A stretch of DNA of 64,000 nucleotides from Porticoccus sp963974675 (GTDB taxonomy: Bacteria > Pseudomonadota > Gammaproteobacteria > Pseudomonadales > Porticoccaceae), in the NCBI GenBank assembly GCA_963974675.1, contig CAXBDQ010000012.1, forward strand, positions 1 through 64,000, written 5' to 3'. Positions 17,660 to 27,472 of this stretch are shown one piece after another. Position 1 is the first letter of the stretch. Each line of letters opens with the position of its first letter. The translations under genes were made by a program, and so were the position numbers. The notes under the pieces were generated by a model, which saw only the letters and a list, made by a program, of their open reading frames with translations, did not search any database and was not told where the DNA came from.

Positions 17660-18195
17660 ACTGCTTTGAAGAACCTCACCATACGACCCATGTCAGGGTA
17701 TATGAGCGTGGAATAAAAGCACAAAGTGGTGCAGTACTTATTGTCTGTCTTGTCATGTTGACCATTCTAACCATCATTGCCTTGGGGACTATTACTGACA
17801 CCAACTTACAAGCCAATATGGCCAGAAATAACCAAATCAGCTTACGCGTATTTAATCTCTCTATGAGCGAATTAAAAGCGCAGTTTCGAGCCTCCGAGAA
17901 TAACGACCAAATGGATGGCAAGCCGTATTTACAAACACTTTCGAATATTTATCAAACCGGCTCTACCAAACAAATTCCTCAAGATGACTTGCTTATGGCA
18001 TCTGCAGGCAATCCACTGAAACAGGACGTTATTATCAGTTTTGTCCGAGAAGGCAATTGTGGCGGTGGTAACGAAATTGGAAATACTGCGCTTATTTTTG
18101 AAATGAACAGCACGGCCTCATTATATGCTGATGGATCAGGTATTAATTCAGACCAATCATTTGGTCTCTGCTACCCCAACCCCAACGATCAATAG
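17656..18195 (+). CDS. pilX: Type IV pilus assembly protein PilX
   Basis: Minor pilin-like protein of 179 aa. After a 29-residue leader ending in QSG, the hydrophobic start is AVLIVCLVMLTILTIIALG with Val rather than Glu at +5. Lack of Glu+5 is typical of PilX/GspK-type pilins, which cap the initiating complex. The LQANMARNNQISLRVFNLSMSEL segment fits the PilX N-terminal family. It overlaps pilW by ATGA. A gap of 44 bp separates it from the next gene. Confidence 0.87.
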   Translation: MNCFEEPHHTTHVRVYERGIKAQSGAVLIVCLVMLTILTIIALGTITDTNLQANMARNNQISLRVFNLSMSELKAQFRASENNDQMDGKPYLQTLSNIYQTGSTKQIPQDDLLMASAGNPLKQDVIISFVREGNCGGGNEIGNTALIFEMNSTASLYADGSGINSDQSFGLCYPNPNDQ

Positions 18196-18239
18196 CAGTA
18201 ACACTGAGGTAAACATAATTGAATCTAAGGAGAAAAAGT

Positions 18240-18647
18240 ATGGTTAACCATATTTCAAAACAAATTATGCATTTTGGTTTGTTCATAATGGTACTACTCA
18301 GCTCCACCAATAGCGTAGCCGATGGGGGAATCGTTGTACTAAGTGAAATTCTTGAGGAAGTTAGAATTACGGTCTCACCTAAACCAGAAACAGCAACGAA
18401 TACTATTTCAAAGAATCTTAAAAACGCTAAGAAGTCAGCACCTTCTCTTGGTGCAATTAATTATGAACACGTAGACTGCACCAACTGTGCAACAGGTTCC
18501 CTTAGCTACGGCCCACTAACCCAGCTAGTGAATCCTTTCGGTGCCAAAAAACCCATTGAAGAATTGGAATCCTGGAGCGGTAGTCGTGCCCAAATCCATT
18601 ATCGAGCAGCTGACAATCACATCGAAAAAATCAAAATTCTGCCTTAA
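18240..18647 (+). CDS. Uncharacterised secreted protein in the minor pilin cluster
   Basis: Not recognised. The ATG at 18240 has a good ribosome site (aaggag at 18226-18231); an upstream TTG at 18219 is less likely. Of 135 residues, 1-29 form a Sec signal (FGLFIMVLLSSTNSVADGG). The mature part has a Ser/Lys-rich helical stretch, a CTNC motif (DCTNCATGSLSYGPLTQLV) and a C-terminal HYRAADNHIEKIKILP. It lies between pilX and pilY1 with 15 bp to pilY1, so cotranscription is likely. Pseudomonas has the small pilY2 after pilY1 rather than before it. Whether this is a positional analogue of PilY2 cannot be judged by reading. Confidence 0.75.
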   Translation: MVNHISKQIMHFGLFIMVLLSSTNSVADGGIVVLSEILEEVRITVSPKPETATNTISKNLKNAKKSAPSLGAINYEHVDCTNCATGSLSYGPLTQLVNPFGAKKPIEELESWSGSRAQIHYRAADNHIEKIKILP

Positions 18648-18662
18648 ACAGGAGGCAATGCT

Positions 18663-21600
18663 ATGAAACACGATAAAAGTTTTCTATACAAACTACCGCT
18701 ATTTGCTGTGTTCTGCATGTCAGCAAACAGTATTGCCGATGATACAGAAATTTTTTTCGATCTTGTGCAAACAGCTGACCCCGATGCCTACAAGCCCAAT
18801 GTGTTATTTATTCTTGATACCTCGGGTAGTATGACGACCAACATCACCACAGTATCGCTTGCAACGACCTATGACCCATCTACATCCTATGGCAGCTCAC
18901 CGGATACAAATATATACGGTTACACCGAAGACTTATCCTCATTCACAACTGTACTGAAAACAGAGGTAAGCTGTCAGGCCATGCTTGACAAAATCGATGT
19001 CAGTGCTGCTACTTTTGATGCCAATAACCCGACATACACTGGCAAAACTGCCAGTTACTCTTCCTACTGGAATGACTGGTCTGCTTTTGGGTGGTGGTCT
19101 GGAGGCCGTGAAGACTACCTTGAATGTGAGGAAGATGAAGGTGTTCACGGTCAAACCGATGCAACTAACCCTTACACTGCTATCACAGGGGGGATCACAT
19201 TACACAGTACAGGAAATTATTATAATGGTGTTCCTACCAGCCCCTATAGCAGTAGCGCAGGCTCAAGTATTGATTGGTCATTAATGCAGACCAACACCTT
19301 CGTTTCGGCCAACTATCACGATTTTCTGCAAAGTAATTTACTGACAAGCACTGATACAAGAAGCAATGTAATGAAGGCGGCCGCCATAAATCTGGTAAAT
19401 AATTTTACTGGACTAAATCTAGGTCTGATGCGCTTCGATGGCAATAATGGTGGCTATGTCCTCCATCACTTCTCAAATATCGAAACAGATAGTGCTAGCA
19501 TTATTGCAAGTATCAATGCACTAAACGCCTCAGGCAACACCCCCTTGGCTGAAACCCTTTGGGAAGCCAATCGTTATTTTGAGGGTTCAAGCGTCGACTA
19601 TGGTACCAATAGTAACCGTGATCCAGCTGCTGTATCTAGTGGCAACTATAATACCCCGATGAGCGGAAATACCGCAGTTGATTGCCAGTCAAACTATGTG
19701 GTTTATTTGACCGATGGCCAACCTACTAGTGATAGCGGTAGAGATACCCAGATTTCCGCATTGGGACAAGGCACTTGTAGCCATACCGGTGGCACTACAG
19801 CAGATAGCTCCTGCCTTGATGAAATGTCCGCCTATATGGCCAGCCATGATTACAATAACGTTCTTGATGGCGTACAGTCCGTCAAAACCTACACTATTGG
19901 CTTCAATATTGACCTGCCACTGCTTGAAGCAACAGCCACAGGTCGAACCGCCTCGAATAAAGGTGGTTACTTCACAGCAAATAACAGCGCAGAACTGAAC
20001 GACGCGTTCACCCAGATTCTGACAGAAATAGAACAAACCTCCACCACGTTTGTAGCACCGGCAGTCTCGGTGAATGCCTTCAATTCCCTCCAGCATCGAA
20101 ATGAAGTCTATTACGCATTGTTTGAGCCAAATGTATTCCCTCGCTGGAGAGGTAATATTAAAAAATACAAAATTAATAGTAATGGTGCCATTTTGGATCA
20201 AGGTTTAGCCCCAGATAATGCCCCTATTCCTTCGACCCTAAAGAAAGACGATATTATTGACGATACAACGGGCTACTTTGATGATAATGCACTAAGTTTC
20301 TGGACTGAGGCTGCTGATCTTCCCGTTGATGCAGACGGTGCTGACGGAGCCAATGCTTCATACGGTGGCGCCGCCAGTAAGCTTACTACAACCAGGACTG
20401 TTTATACTGTTGCCGGAGATGCTTCGCTCTCCAATATTAGCCTGAAGACTGAAGATAATACGGTCTCATCTGACCTTTCCAAAACCGCCATTTCTAATCT
20501 GTTATACGGTATTGATGAATCTTTATATTCTAGCCAGGCTGAAATTGATACTGTCCGCCAAGGTCTCACATCATGGATATTAGGTGTTGATGTCAAAGAC
20601 CTTGATGGGGATGGCGATGTCACCGAGGCAAGCCACTTTATATCGGACCCGCTACACTCCAGACCAAGTGTCGTCACATATTCTGGCACCCAAAGTGACC
20701 CAAACGACTCGTCTACCCAAGTATTAGATGACACATTATTTTCGATGGATAATGCGGGAGCCTTCCGCGCTATTAATGCCAAAACGGGCATAGAACTATT
20801 TGCATTTATTCCACAGCAGTTACTTTCAAATCATAAGACCTATTATGACAATGATCCCAACGGAACCCGTGTTTATGGTCTAGATGGTCCACTCACTATC
20901 TGGCGCCAAGAAAGTACCGATGAAGATATTAATATAGAAAGCAGTGACGGTGACCATGTCTATGCCTATTTTGGCATGCGTCGTGGCGGCAATAACTACT
21001 ATGCCATGGATGTCACGGATAGGAATAATCCAAAATTAATGTGGACCATTTTGGGTGGCGTTACGACAGGCTTTAGCGACCTGGCTCAAACCTGGTCACG
21101 CCCTATTCTTCGCAAGGTAAATTGGAAATGTGACACCAACGGAGACAATTGCGAAACCAAGCAAGTGCTGTTCTTTACCGGAGGTTACGATACCGTACAT
21201 GACACAGCCACAGCGGCCTCAGATACCACTGGCGCTAAAGGCGGAGCCATCTATATGGTTGATGCAGAAACTGGCTCTTTGCTCTGGTCTGCAGGTGATA
21301 ACAGTACCAGCAGTGATACCCATGACCTTCACCTTCCACTAGGCAACAGCATACCTGGCGATCTTACAGTGGCCGACATGGATGGTGATGAAGCCCCAGA
21401 CATCCTGTTTGCCACAGATATTCTAGGACATGTGTGGAGAATTGACTTCGATGATGAGAATCAAGCATCAAATTTTGCAAATATTGCACAAAACCCTAGC
21501 GGTAAAGGGGAAATAGCAAACCTAACGGATGGAAGCCAATTCCGTAGATTCTATATAGGCCCGACCGTATCGCTATCACAAAAGCGTGGACGTCCACCCT

Positions 21601-22202
21601 TCTTTGTATTAACCATGGGAACAGGTCTCCTTGCGCACCCCATAGATAACACTGTAGAGGATCGCCTTTATGCACTTTTCGAATACAATGTATTTGGACC
21701 ACCCAAGGATAGCAATGGAGACATTACCTATACAGCGATAGATAACTCCGCTCTATTTAATATGACCTCCTCGGCTAGCGGCCCTGCGGACCCTCAAGGT
21801 AATGCACCTTATGGTTTCTATAAAGATGCAACTGCAGATGGCGAGAAATTCTTGAGACGCGCGCTTACCCAACAAGGCTTTACCATTTACACTTCCTATA
21901 TACCGAAAGGTGTTGCTGTAACTACAAGCAACTCAAGTTGTGGGGCAGCAGAACTTGGCACCAGTAGACTGTTTGCTATGAATTTTGTCACTGGCGTGAG
22001 TGCTTATACAGGTGAGTACATAAACCTTAACCACCCAGGAATATCAGCCGACCCAGTGACACTTTTCATCGAAGATGAAGATACTGGGACTACCGAAACA
22101 ATTCTTTGTTTAGGCACCGAATGTTTTAATCCAGATGATGAGCAAAATCCCTTTGGTGAAGTTACGACTCAAATTCTTTACTGGAGAGAGAATACCCAAT
22201 GA
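18663..22202 (+). CDS. pilY1: Type IV pilus tip adhesin/anti-retraction factor PilY1
   Basis: Large secreted protein, 1179 aa, close to P. aeruginosa PilY1. It works at the pilus tip in adhesion, surface sensing and counteracting retraction. Signal peptide at 1-25 (ending NSIADD). The N-terminal half includes a von Willebrand A-like domain with MIDAS start FILDTSGSM near residue 50 and the VVYLTDGQPTSD strand near 340. The C-terminal half is the PilY1 beta-propeller. Two Ca-binding-like loops are visible: DLDGDGDVTE near 645 and DMDGDEAPD near 905, the latter the counterpart of the known Ca site that controls retraction. It overlaps pilE by ATGA. Confidence 0.94.
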   Translation: MKHDKSFLYKLPLFAVFCMSANSIADDTEIFFDLVQTADPDAYKPNVLFILDTSGSMTTNITTVSLATTYDPSTSYGSSPDTNIYGYTEDLSSFTTVLKTEVSCQAMLDKIDVSAATFDANNPTYTGKTASYSSYWNDWSAFGWWSGGREDYLECEEDEGVHGQTDATNPYTAITGGITLHSTGNYYNGVPTSPYSSSAGSSIDWSLMQTNTFVSANYHDFLQSNLLTSTDTRSNVMKAAAINLVNNFTGLNLGLMRFDGNNGGYVLHHFSNIETDSASIIASINALNASGNTPLAETLWEANRYFEGSSVDYGTNSNRDPAAVSSGNYNTPMSGNTAVDCQSNYVVYLTDGQPTSDSGRDTQISALGQGTCSHTGGTTADSSCLDEMSAYMASHDYNNVLDGVQSVKTYTIGFNIDLPLLEATATGRTASNKGGYFTANNSAELNDAFTQILTEIEQTSTTFVAPAVSVNAFNSLQHRNEVYYALFEPNVFPRWRGNIKKYKINSNGAILDQGLAPDNAPIPSTLKKDDIIDDTTGYFDDNALSFWTEAADLPVDADGADGANASYGGAASKLTTTRTVYTVAGDASLSNISLKTEDNTVSSDLSKTAISNLLYGIDESLYSSQAEIDTVRQGLTSWILGVDVKDLDGDGDVTEASHFISDPLHSRPSVVTYSGTQSDPNDSSTQVLDDTLFSMDNAGAFRAINAKTGIELFAFIPQQLLSNHKTYYDNDPNGTRVYGLDGPLTIWRQESTDEDINIESSDGDHVYAYFGMRRGGNNYYAMDVTDRNNPKLMWTILGGVTTGFSDLAQTWSRPILRKVNWKCDTNGDNCETKQVLFFTGGYDTVHDTATAASDTTGAKGGAIYMVDAETGSLLWSAGDNSTSSDTHDLHLPLGNSIPGDLTVADMDGDEAPDILFATDILGHVWRIDFDDENQASNFANIAQNPSGKGEIANLTDGSQFRRFYIGPTVSLSQKRGRPPFFVLTMGTGLLAHPIDNTVEDRLYALFEYNVFGPPKDSNGDITYTAIDNSALFNMTSSASGPADPQGNAPYGFYKDATADGEKFLRRALTQQGFTIYTSYIPKGVAVTTSNSSCGAAELGTSRLFAMNFVTGVSAYTGEYINLNHPGISADPVTLFIEDEDTGTTETILCLGTECFNPDDEQNPFGEVTTQILYWRENTQ

Positions 22203-22612
22203 AAAAATATCAAAGAGGTATGTCTCTAATTGAACTGGTAATTGTGATTGCTATTATTGGCATTCTCGTTGCGACAGCATACCCTTCTTATAGAGAGCAT
22301 ATCATAAAAACAAGAAAAACAGATGCCGTGGCATTGATCAATAAAGTGATACAGGCACAAGAGCGATATTTTGTGAATACTCTAACCTATACTACTGATT
22401 TAACTGTTCTGGGATTTTCTAGCGCGAGTGATTTTCCGAGTGACGAAGGGCATTACCTAGTGAGCGCTGAAGCGTGTGGGGGAGGCATTGCTGAATGTGT
22501 CAATATTACTGCCGATGCTCAAGCCTCGCAGAACACAGGAACACCTGCTGACGATAACCTTGCACTTAACAGCCAAGGAACAAAAGCCGGGAAATGGCCT
22601 AACGATCGTTAG
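22199..22612 (+). CDS. pilE: Type IV minor pilin PilE
   Basis: Prepilin of 137 aa with leader MKKYQRG and mature N-terminus MSLIELVIVIAIIGILVATAYPSY (Met+1, Glu+5). It carries the PilE-type helical segment IIKTRKTDAVALINKVIQAQERYFVNTLTYT and two Cys (EACGGGIAECV). By position after pilY1 it corresponds to P. aeruginosa PilE, a minor pilin of the tip complex, not the major subunit. Start overlaps the pilY1 stop; a terminator follows. Confidence 0.92.
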   Translation: MKKYQRGMSLIELVIVIAIIGILVATAYPSYREHIIKTRKTDAVALINKVIQAQERYFVNTLTYTTDLTVLGFSSASDFPSDEGHYLVSAEACGGGIAECVNITADAQASQNTGTPADDNLALNSQGTKAGKWPNDR

Positions 22613-22630
22613 CTCTTTTTCCACTTAAAA

Positions 22631-22659
22631 AAAAACCCCGGAATTTTCCGGGGTTTTTT
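22631..22659. terminator. Bidirectional terminator between pilE and ispH
   Basis: Stem ccccggaa (22636-22643) and ttccgggg (22646-22653) with A tract upstream and T tract downstream. It serves the convergent pilus cluster and the ispH operon. Confidence 0.88.
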
Positions 22660-22691
22660 GCGCCACATAAACACTTTGTAAATTTTAGCTA

Positions 22692-23624
22692 TTAACGCAA
22701 TTCCCTCGGCATAGAAAAACGTATATTTTCTTCTCTTCCCTCAATTTCTTTGGCGGTTTCTGCACCCATTGTCTTTAAGGTTTCAACAACATCCTGAACG
22801 AGAATTTCTGGGGCCGACGCTCCCGCTGTCACTCCAACCACACTCTTTCCCGCCAACCAATTTACATTGATATCTTCTGCGCTATCTATCAAGTGAGCCT
22901 TGGCACCACAACGCTCTGCCAATTCACGTAAGCGATTGGAATTCGAACTATTGGGCGAACCCACAACCAACACTAGATCACACTCGAGAGCCAATTGTTT
23001 CACCGCATCCTGACGGTTCTGTGTGGCGTAACAAATATCATCTTTTTTCGGTCCTTGTATAGAAGGAAAACGCTGCCGTAACGCGTCAATCACCCGAGCG
23101 GTATCGTCCATGGATAAGGTTGTTTGGGTCACGTAAGCCAGGTTTTTGGGGTGCTTCACTTGTAACTTGGCCACATCAGATTCATTTTCTACTAAATAAA
23201 TCTGCCCATCGGAGCCGTTACGATATTGCCCCATTGTACCTTCAACTTCAGGGTGCCCCTGATGGCCAATCAAGACACATTCACACCCTTCTCGGCTATA
23301 ACGCACGACTTCCATATGCACCTTCGTCACCAAAGGACACGTAGCATCAAAAATTCTCAAATTACGTACTTCAGCTTCTTTTCTGACCGTCTGGGAAACG
23401 CCATGAGCACTGAAAATTACAATCACATCATCGGGAATTTCATGGAGTTCATCGACAAAAATGGCCCCCCGCTCCCGCAGAGAGTCCACCACAAATTTGT
23501 TGTGCACCACTTCGTGACGTACATAGATAGGGGCACCAAAAATATCCAGTGCACGATTGACGATATCAATGGCACGATCAACCCCTGCGCAAAACCCCCG
23601 TGGATTAGCTAGCCTAATATCCAT
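22692..23624 (-). CDS. ispH: 4-hydroxy-3-methylbut-2-enyl diphosphate reductase
   Basis: Last enzyme of the MEP isoprenoid pathway, reducing HMBPP to IPP and DMAPP with a [4Fe-4S] cluster. From the ATG at 23624 the protein is 310 aa. The three cluster cysteines are recognisable in PRGFCAGVDRA (Cys12), FDATCPLVTKVH and DDICYATQNRQ. The substrate-binding His and the SNSNRL motif are present. The ATG overlaps the fkpB stop (TGATG); a TTG one codon earlier is not needed. Last gene of the murJ-ribF-ileS-lspA-fkpB-ispH cluster. Confidence 0.96.
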   Translation of the reverse strand: MDIRLANPRGFCAGVDRAIDIVNRALDIFGAPIYVRHEVVHNKFVVDSLRERGAIFVDELHEIPDDVIVIFSAHGVSQTVRKEAEVRNLRIFDATCPLVTKVHMEVVRYSREGCECVLIGHQGHPEVEGTMGQYRNGSDGQIYLVENESDVAKLQVKHPKNLAYVTQTTLSMDDTARVIDALRQRFPSIQGPKKDDICYATQNRQDAVKQLALECDLVLVVGSPNSSNSNRLRELAERCGAKAHLIDSAEDINVNWLAGKSVVGVTAGASAPEILVQDVVETLKTMGAETAKEIEGREENIRFSMPRELR

Positions 23625-24121
23625 CAATGGGTAACCGCTGGCACCACGGAAAGAATTTTTACTTTGAAGCTAATAGTATGACCCGCTAGTGGGTGATTGA
23701 AATCAATCGTTACTGTTTCTTCATCAGCTTCAATGACTACACCAGGCAGTTCGGCTCGGTTTGCATCAGCAAAGGAGAGCATTAACCCTGGCTCCACACC
23801 TAATTCTTCATCGAACTCTTTGCGGGAAAACTGCTGAATATTGCTTGGATTATGTTGCCCAAAACCTTTTTCAGGCTGTATAGAAAATACTTCTTCTGCA
23901 CCAGACTTCAGTCCAGTCAAGACAGTCTCAAACCCTGGCAATAAACTACCGTCACCAAACGTACAGGTAGCAGGATCGGCCCCGAAATTAGAGTCCACTA
24001 AGGAGCCATCTTCCAACGAAAGTGAAAAATGCAGGGTTATTTTTGTGTCTGGCCCAACAGGAAGTGAATCCATCTCAGAAAAATGGGCGTCAGATGAAGA
24101 AGAATCAGATAAATCAGTCAT
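23624..24121 (-). CDS. fkpB: FKBP-type peptidyl-prolyl isomerase, SlpA/FkpB type
   Basis: Cytoplasmic prolyl isomerase/chaperone of the SlpA class. The FKBP domain begins at ITLHFSLSLEDGSLVDSNF and continues through GDGSLLPGFETVLTGLKSGAEEVFSI. An IF (insert-in-flap) chaperone domain follows (EKGFGQHNPSNIQQFSRKEFDE...), with FNHPLAGHTISFKVKI near the end. The 165 aa include a Ser/Asp-rich N-terminal extension of about 20 residues. It sits between lspA and ispH, the conserved position of fkpB, and overlaps ispH by one base. Confidence 0.93.
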   Translation of the reverse strand: MTDLSDSSSSDAHFSEMDSLPVGPDTKITLHFSLSLEDGSLVDSNFGADPATCTFGDGSLLPGFETVLTGLKSGAEEVFSIQPEKGFGQHNPSNIQQFSRKEFDEELGVEPGLMLSFADANRAELPGVVIEADEETVTIDFNHPLAGHTISFKVKILSVVPAVTH

Positions 24122-24125
24122 GGTA

Positions 24126-24611
24126 TCAATCCATTTTACGCTGTTTTGGTGCCAACAGGCTTTCCAAAATCAATAACACAGCACCCAAAGTAATCGCGGC
24201 ATCAGCCACATTAAACGCGGGCCAATGATGCTGTTGATAATGAGCATCGACAAAATCGACCACATAACCCAACAAAATTCGATCACATAAATTACCGAGT
24301 GCGCCACCCAAAATTAAAGCTATAGCCATCGCCAACAAACACTGACGGCTTGGCAATCGGTACAACCAAACCACCAAAACTGTGCTCACCACCATTGAAA
24401 TGATGGCAAAAAACCAACGCTGCCAACCTCCCGCATCACTTAGAAAGCTAAAAGCTGCTCCCATATTGTGTACTAAGGTCAAATTTAGAACGGGCAATAG
24501 CTCAAGAGTTTCACCATAAACAAATATTTGAGTAACCCAATACTTGGTTAGTTGATCAATAACAATGATAAACAACGCCAACAAGTACCAACGGCCTAGC
24601 TGCCAACTCAC
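24126..24611 (-). CDS. lspA: Lipoprotein signal peptidase (signal peptidase II)
   Basis: Inner-membrane aspartyl protease that removes the signal peptide of diacylglyceryl-modified prolipoproteins such as BamD in this window. The 161 aa form four membrane helices. The conserved blocks are DQLTKYWV, HNMGAAFSFL, GGALGNLCDRILLGYVVDFVD (first catalytic Asp) and FNVADAAI (second Asp). Four-base gap to fkpB and 45 bp after ileS. Confidence 0.96.
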   Translation of the reverse strand: MSWQLGRWYLLALFIIVIDQLTKYWVTQIFVYGETLELLPVLNLTLVHNMGAAFSFLSDAGGWQRWFFAIISMVVSTVLVVWLYRLPSRQCLLAMAIALILGGALGNLCDRILLGYVVDFVDAHYQQHHWPAFNVADAAITLGAVLLILESLLAPKQRKMD

Positions 24612-24656
24612 AACAACTTACCAAACAAATAAACTTCAGATAAATAAGTGCTAGTT

Positions 24657-27467
24657 TTAAGCATAGAAACGCTGCTCACCTTCACCCTCTACATTCTCAA
24701 TACAACGGCCACAAAGCTCAGGGTGTTCAGTATCAGCACCCACATCTTCACGATGGTGCCAACAACGATCACATTTAGCATGCATTGTTTTAACGACACT
24801 CACCTGTAGCCCTTCGATTTCCGTTGACTCTGTATCAACAGCTTCCGTAATAGGTTTGATTTCAGCCGCAGAGGTTATCAATACAAATTTTAATTCATCA
24901 CCCAGTTTGCCCAGTGCCTTCCGCAATTCACCATCGGCATAAACCGTCACTTCCGCTTCAAGTGATTTCTGAATACCGACATCCTTCTTGCCCTCCAGTA
25001 CTTTGTTGACGGCGTGTCGTGCTTCAGCAATCAATGCCCAATCACTTGCTGTAATCACCGATCCTTCCACAGAGGGCAACTCTTTCCATTCAGCAAAGAA
25101 TACCGAGGCTTCCCGATCTCCTGGGATAAACGACCAAATTTCTTCTGCCGTAAAGCTCAGTATCGGTGCAATCCAACGGGCAAATGAATCGACAATATAA
25201 TAAATAGCGGTTTGTGCAGAACGTCGAGCCAGTGAATTTTCCTGACAGGTGTATTGGCGGTCTTTGATGATGTTCAAATAAAATCCACCCATATCCGTCA
25301 CACAGAAGTTATGTAGCTTCTGATAAATATGATGGAACTGGTAGTTTTCATAAGCAGCTAGAATGTCTCGTTGCATATTAGCGACACAATCCACCGCCCA
25401 GCGATCCAATGCCAACATCTCGTCCATGGGCACCAAGTTTTTGGCAGGATCAAAGCCATTTAAGTTCGAAAGGAAGAAGCGTGCCGTATTGCGAATTCTG
25501 CGATAGGAATCTCCAGTTCGCTTAAGAATTTCATCGGAAACACTCATCTCACCACTGAAATCTGTTGCAGCCACCCACAAACGCAGTACATCGGCACCCT
25601 GATCATTCACCACCTTCTGTGGTGACATGACATTACCGATGGATTTAGACATTTTACGGCCATCAGCATCCACCACAAAGCCATGAGTCAGTACTGCCTT
25701 GTAGGGCGCATTACCTTTGATAGCTATCGCTGTTTTCAGCGAGGACTGAAACCATCCACGATGTTGATCGGAACCTTCCAGATATAAGTCGGCTGGATAC
25801 TGTAATTGTTCTCGAACATCCAATACCGCTGCATGGGTGATACCAGAGTCAAACCAAACATCTAGCGTATCCGTCACTTTACTGTACTGGTCCGCGTCAT
25901 CGCCAAGCAACTCGGTGGCATCCAGTTCATACCAGGCATCTATTCCACCTTGCTCCACGCGGGATGCTACGGCCTCAACCAATGTCGGGGTATCAGGGTG
26001 AATTTCTCCTGTTATTTTATGAACAAACAAAGCAATGGGGACACCCCAGGTACGCTGACGAGAGATACACCAATCCGGACTATTCTCCAACATCCCTTCA
26101 ATCCGAGCCTGACCCCATTCTGGGTGCCAGGACACGCCTTTAATGGCTTGCTTAGCCTTTGCCAACAAACCATTTTGACTCATGCTGATAAACCACTGGG
26201 GTGTTGCCCGATAAATTAGTGGCGTTTTGGTCCGCCAGCAATGGGCATAGCTATGAGTGATTTTGTTATTGGACAGTAATCGGCCATTGTCTTTTAACAG
26301 AGCAACTACCTGCTCATCGACCTTGTAAACATGCTCCCCTGCAAACCGTTCCACATCTTCACGGAACACGCCGTTATCATCAATATAATTGAGAGTACCA
26401 ATGTCATACTTAGCAGCGACTACAAAGTCATCCACACCGTGATCCGGTGCCGTATGAACACAACCTGTTCCAGCCTCAGTGGTGACATGATCGCCCAGAA
26501 TGACAGGGACCTGTCGATGATAGAAAGGATGTTGTAGCAACACTCGATCAAGTTTTTCGCCTTTTACTCGGCCTACTACTTGAGATTCAGCTATACCCCA
26601 ACGCGCTAGAACAGATTCAACCAATGCCTCAGCCATTAGGTATCGACCAGCACCCAGCCCTTCAGGCTCACACTGCACTAACACATAATCCAGTTCTGCA
26701 TTCAGACTAACCGCCTGATTTGAAGGCAACGTCCAAGGGGTTGTGGTCCAAATAACGACCGAAATATCACCCTCACCGGTCACGCCACCCATTGCATTTA
26801 CAAAAGCATCCACATCAGCAACGAGAAAAGCCACATCAATCGAGAAAGAGGTTTTGTCCTGATACTCCACTTCGGCTTCAGCCAGTGCCGACGCCCCGAC
26901 CACGCTCCAGTACACTGGCTTATAACCTTTGACCAAGTGGCCATTTTCAACCACTTTACCCAGCGCACGAATAATATTCGCTTCGAAATTATTATCCATG
27001 GTGAGATAAGGGTTATCCCATTCACCCATGACGCCAAGACGGATAAAGTCCTTCATCTGGCCATCGACCTGACGACGAGCATATTCACGACATTTCTGAC
27101 GAAAGGTTTTATGGTCTACCTTAACGCCCGCTTTACCAATTTTCTTTTCGACCTGATGCTCAATGGGCAATCCATGACAATCCCACCCCGGCACATAAGG
27201 CGCATCGTAACCACTGAGGCTTCGAGACTTAACTACAATGTCCTTCAACACTTTGTTAACGGAATGGCCGATATGAATATTACCGTTGGCATAGGGAGGG
27301 CCATCGTGCAGGATAAATTTCTCTCTACCTTTACGCTGCCCACGCAACTGTTCGTAGACTTTATCTTCCTGCCATTTCTTCAGCATGCCCGGTTCCCGCT
27401 GGGCCAAGTTGGCCTTCATAGGGAACTCTGTAAAGGGTAAATTCAGGGTTGATTTGTAGTCAGTCAT
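24657..27467 (-). CDS. ileS: Isoleucyl-tRNA synthetase
   Basis: Class I aminoacyl-tRNA synthetase charging tRNA-Ile, with editing of valine. From the ATG at 27467 it is 936 aa, starting MTDYKSTLNLPFTEFPMK as in homologues. HIGH is at 65-68, the CP1 editing domain spans about 200-400 (TEAGTGCVHTAPDHGVDD), WFDSGITHAAV and GWFQSSL follow, and KMSKS sits in ADGRKMSKSIGNV near 600. The C-terminal zinc finger is intact (CDRCWHHREDV ... CGRCIENV). A GAGAGA ribosome site overlaps the end of ribF, so translation is coupled. This is the usual bacterial ileS1 type with a C-terminal zinc finger. Confidence 0.97.
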   Translation of the reverse strand: MTDYKSTLNLPFTEFPMKANLAQREPGMLKKWQEDKVYEQLRGQRKGREKFILHDGPPYANGNIHIGHSVNKVLKDIVVKSRSLSGYDAPYVPGWDCHGLPIEHQVEKKIGKAGVKVDHKTFRQKCREYARRQVDGQMKDFIRLGVMGEWDNPYLTMDNNFEANIIRALGKVVENGHLVKGYKPVYWSVVGASALAEAEVEYQDKTSFSIDVAFLVADVDAFVNAMGGVTGEGDISVVIWTTTPWTLPSNQAVSLNAELDYVLVQCEPEGLGAGRYLMAEALVESVLARWGIAESQVVGRVKGEKLDRVLLQHPFYHRQVPVILGDHVTTEAGTGCVHTAPDHGVDDFVVAAKYDIGTLNYIDDNGVFREDVERFAGEHVYKVDEQVVALLKDNGRLLSNNKITHSYAHCWRTKTPLIYRATPQWFISMSQNGLLAKAKQAIKGVSWHPEWGQARIEGMLENSPDWCISRQRTWGVPIALFVHKITGEIHPDTPTLVEAVASRVEQGGIDAWYELDATELLGDDADQYSKVTDTLDVWFDSGITHAAVLDVREQLQYPADLYLEGSDQHRGWFQSSLKTAIAIKGNAPYKAVLTHGFVVDADGRKMSKSIGNVMSPQKVVNDQGADVLRLWVAATDFSGEMSVSDEILKRTGDSYRRIRNTARFFLSNLNGFDPAKNLVPMDEMLALDRWAVDCVANMQRDILAAYENYQFHHIYQKLHNFCVTDMGGFYLNIIKDRQYTCQENSLARRSAQTAIYYIVDSFARWIAPILSFTAEEIWSFIPGDREASVFFAEWKELPSVEGSVITASDWALIAEARHAVNKVLEGKKDVGIQKSLEAEVTVYADGELRKALGKLGDELKFVLITSAAEIKPITEAVDTESTEIEGLQVSVVKTMHAKCDRCWHHREDVGADTEHPELCGRCIENVEGEGEQRFYA

Positions 27468-27472
27468 TTCTC

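Noticed and set aside
19689..20201. 170-codon minus-strand frame inside pilY1
   Set aside because: Long shadow frame opposite the conserved VWA region of pilY1; Cys/Ile-rich translation without a family.
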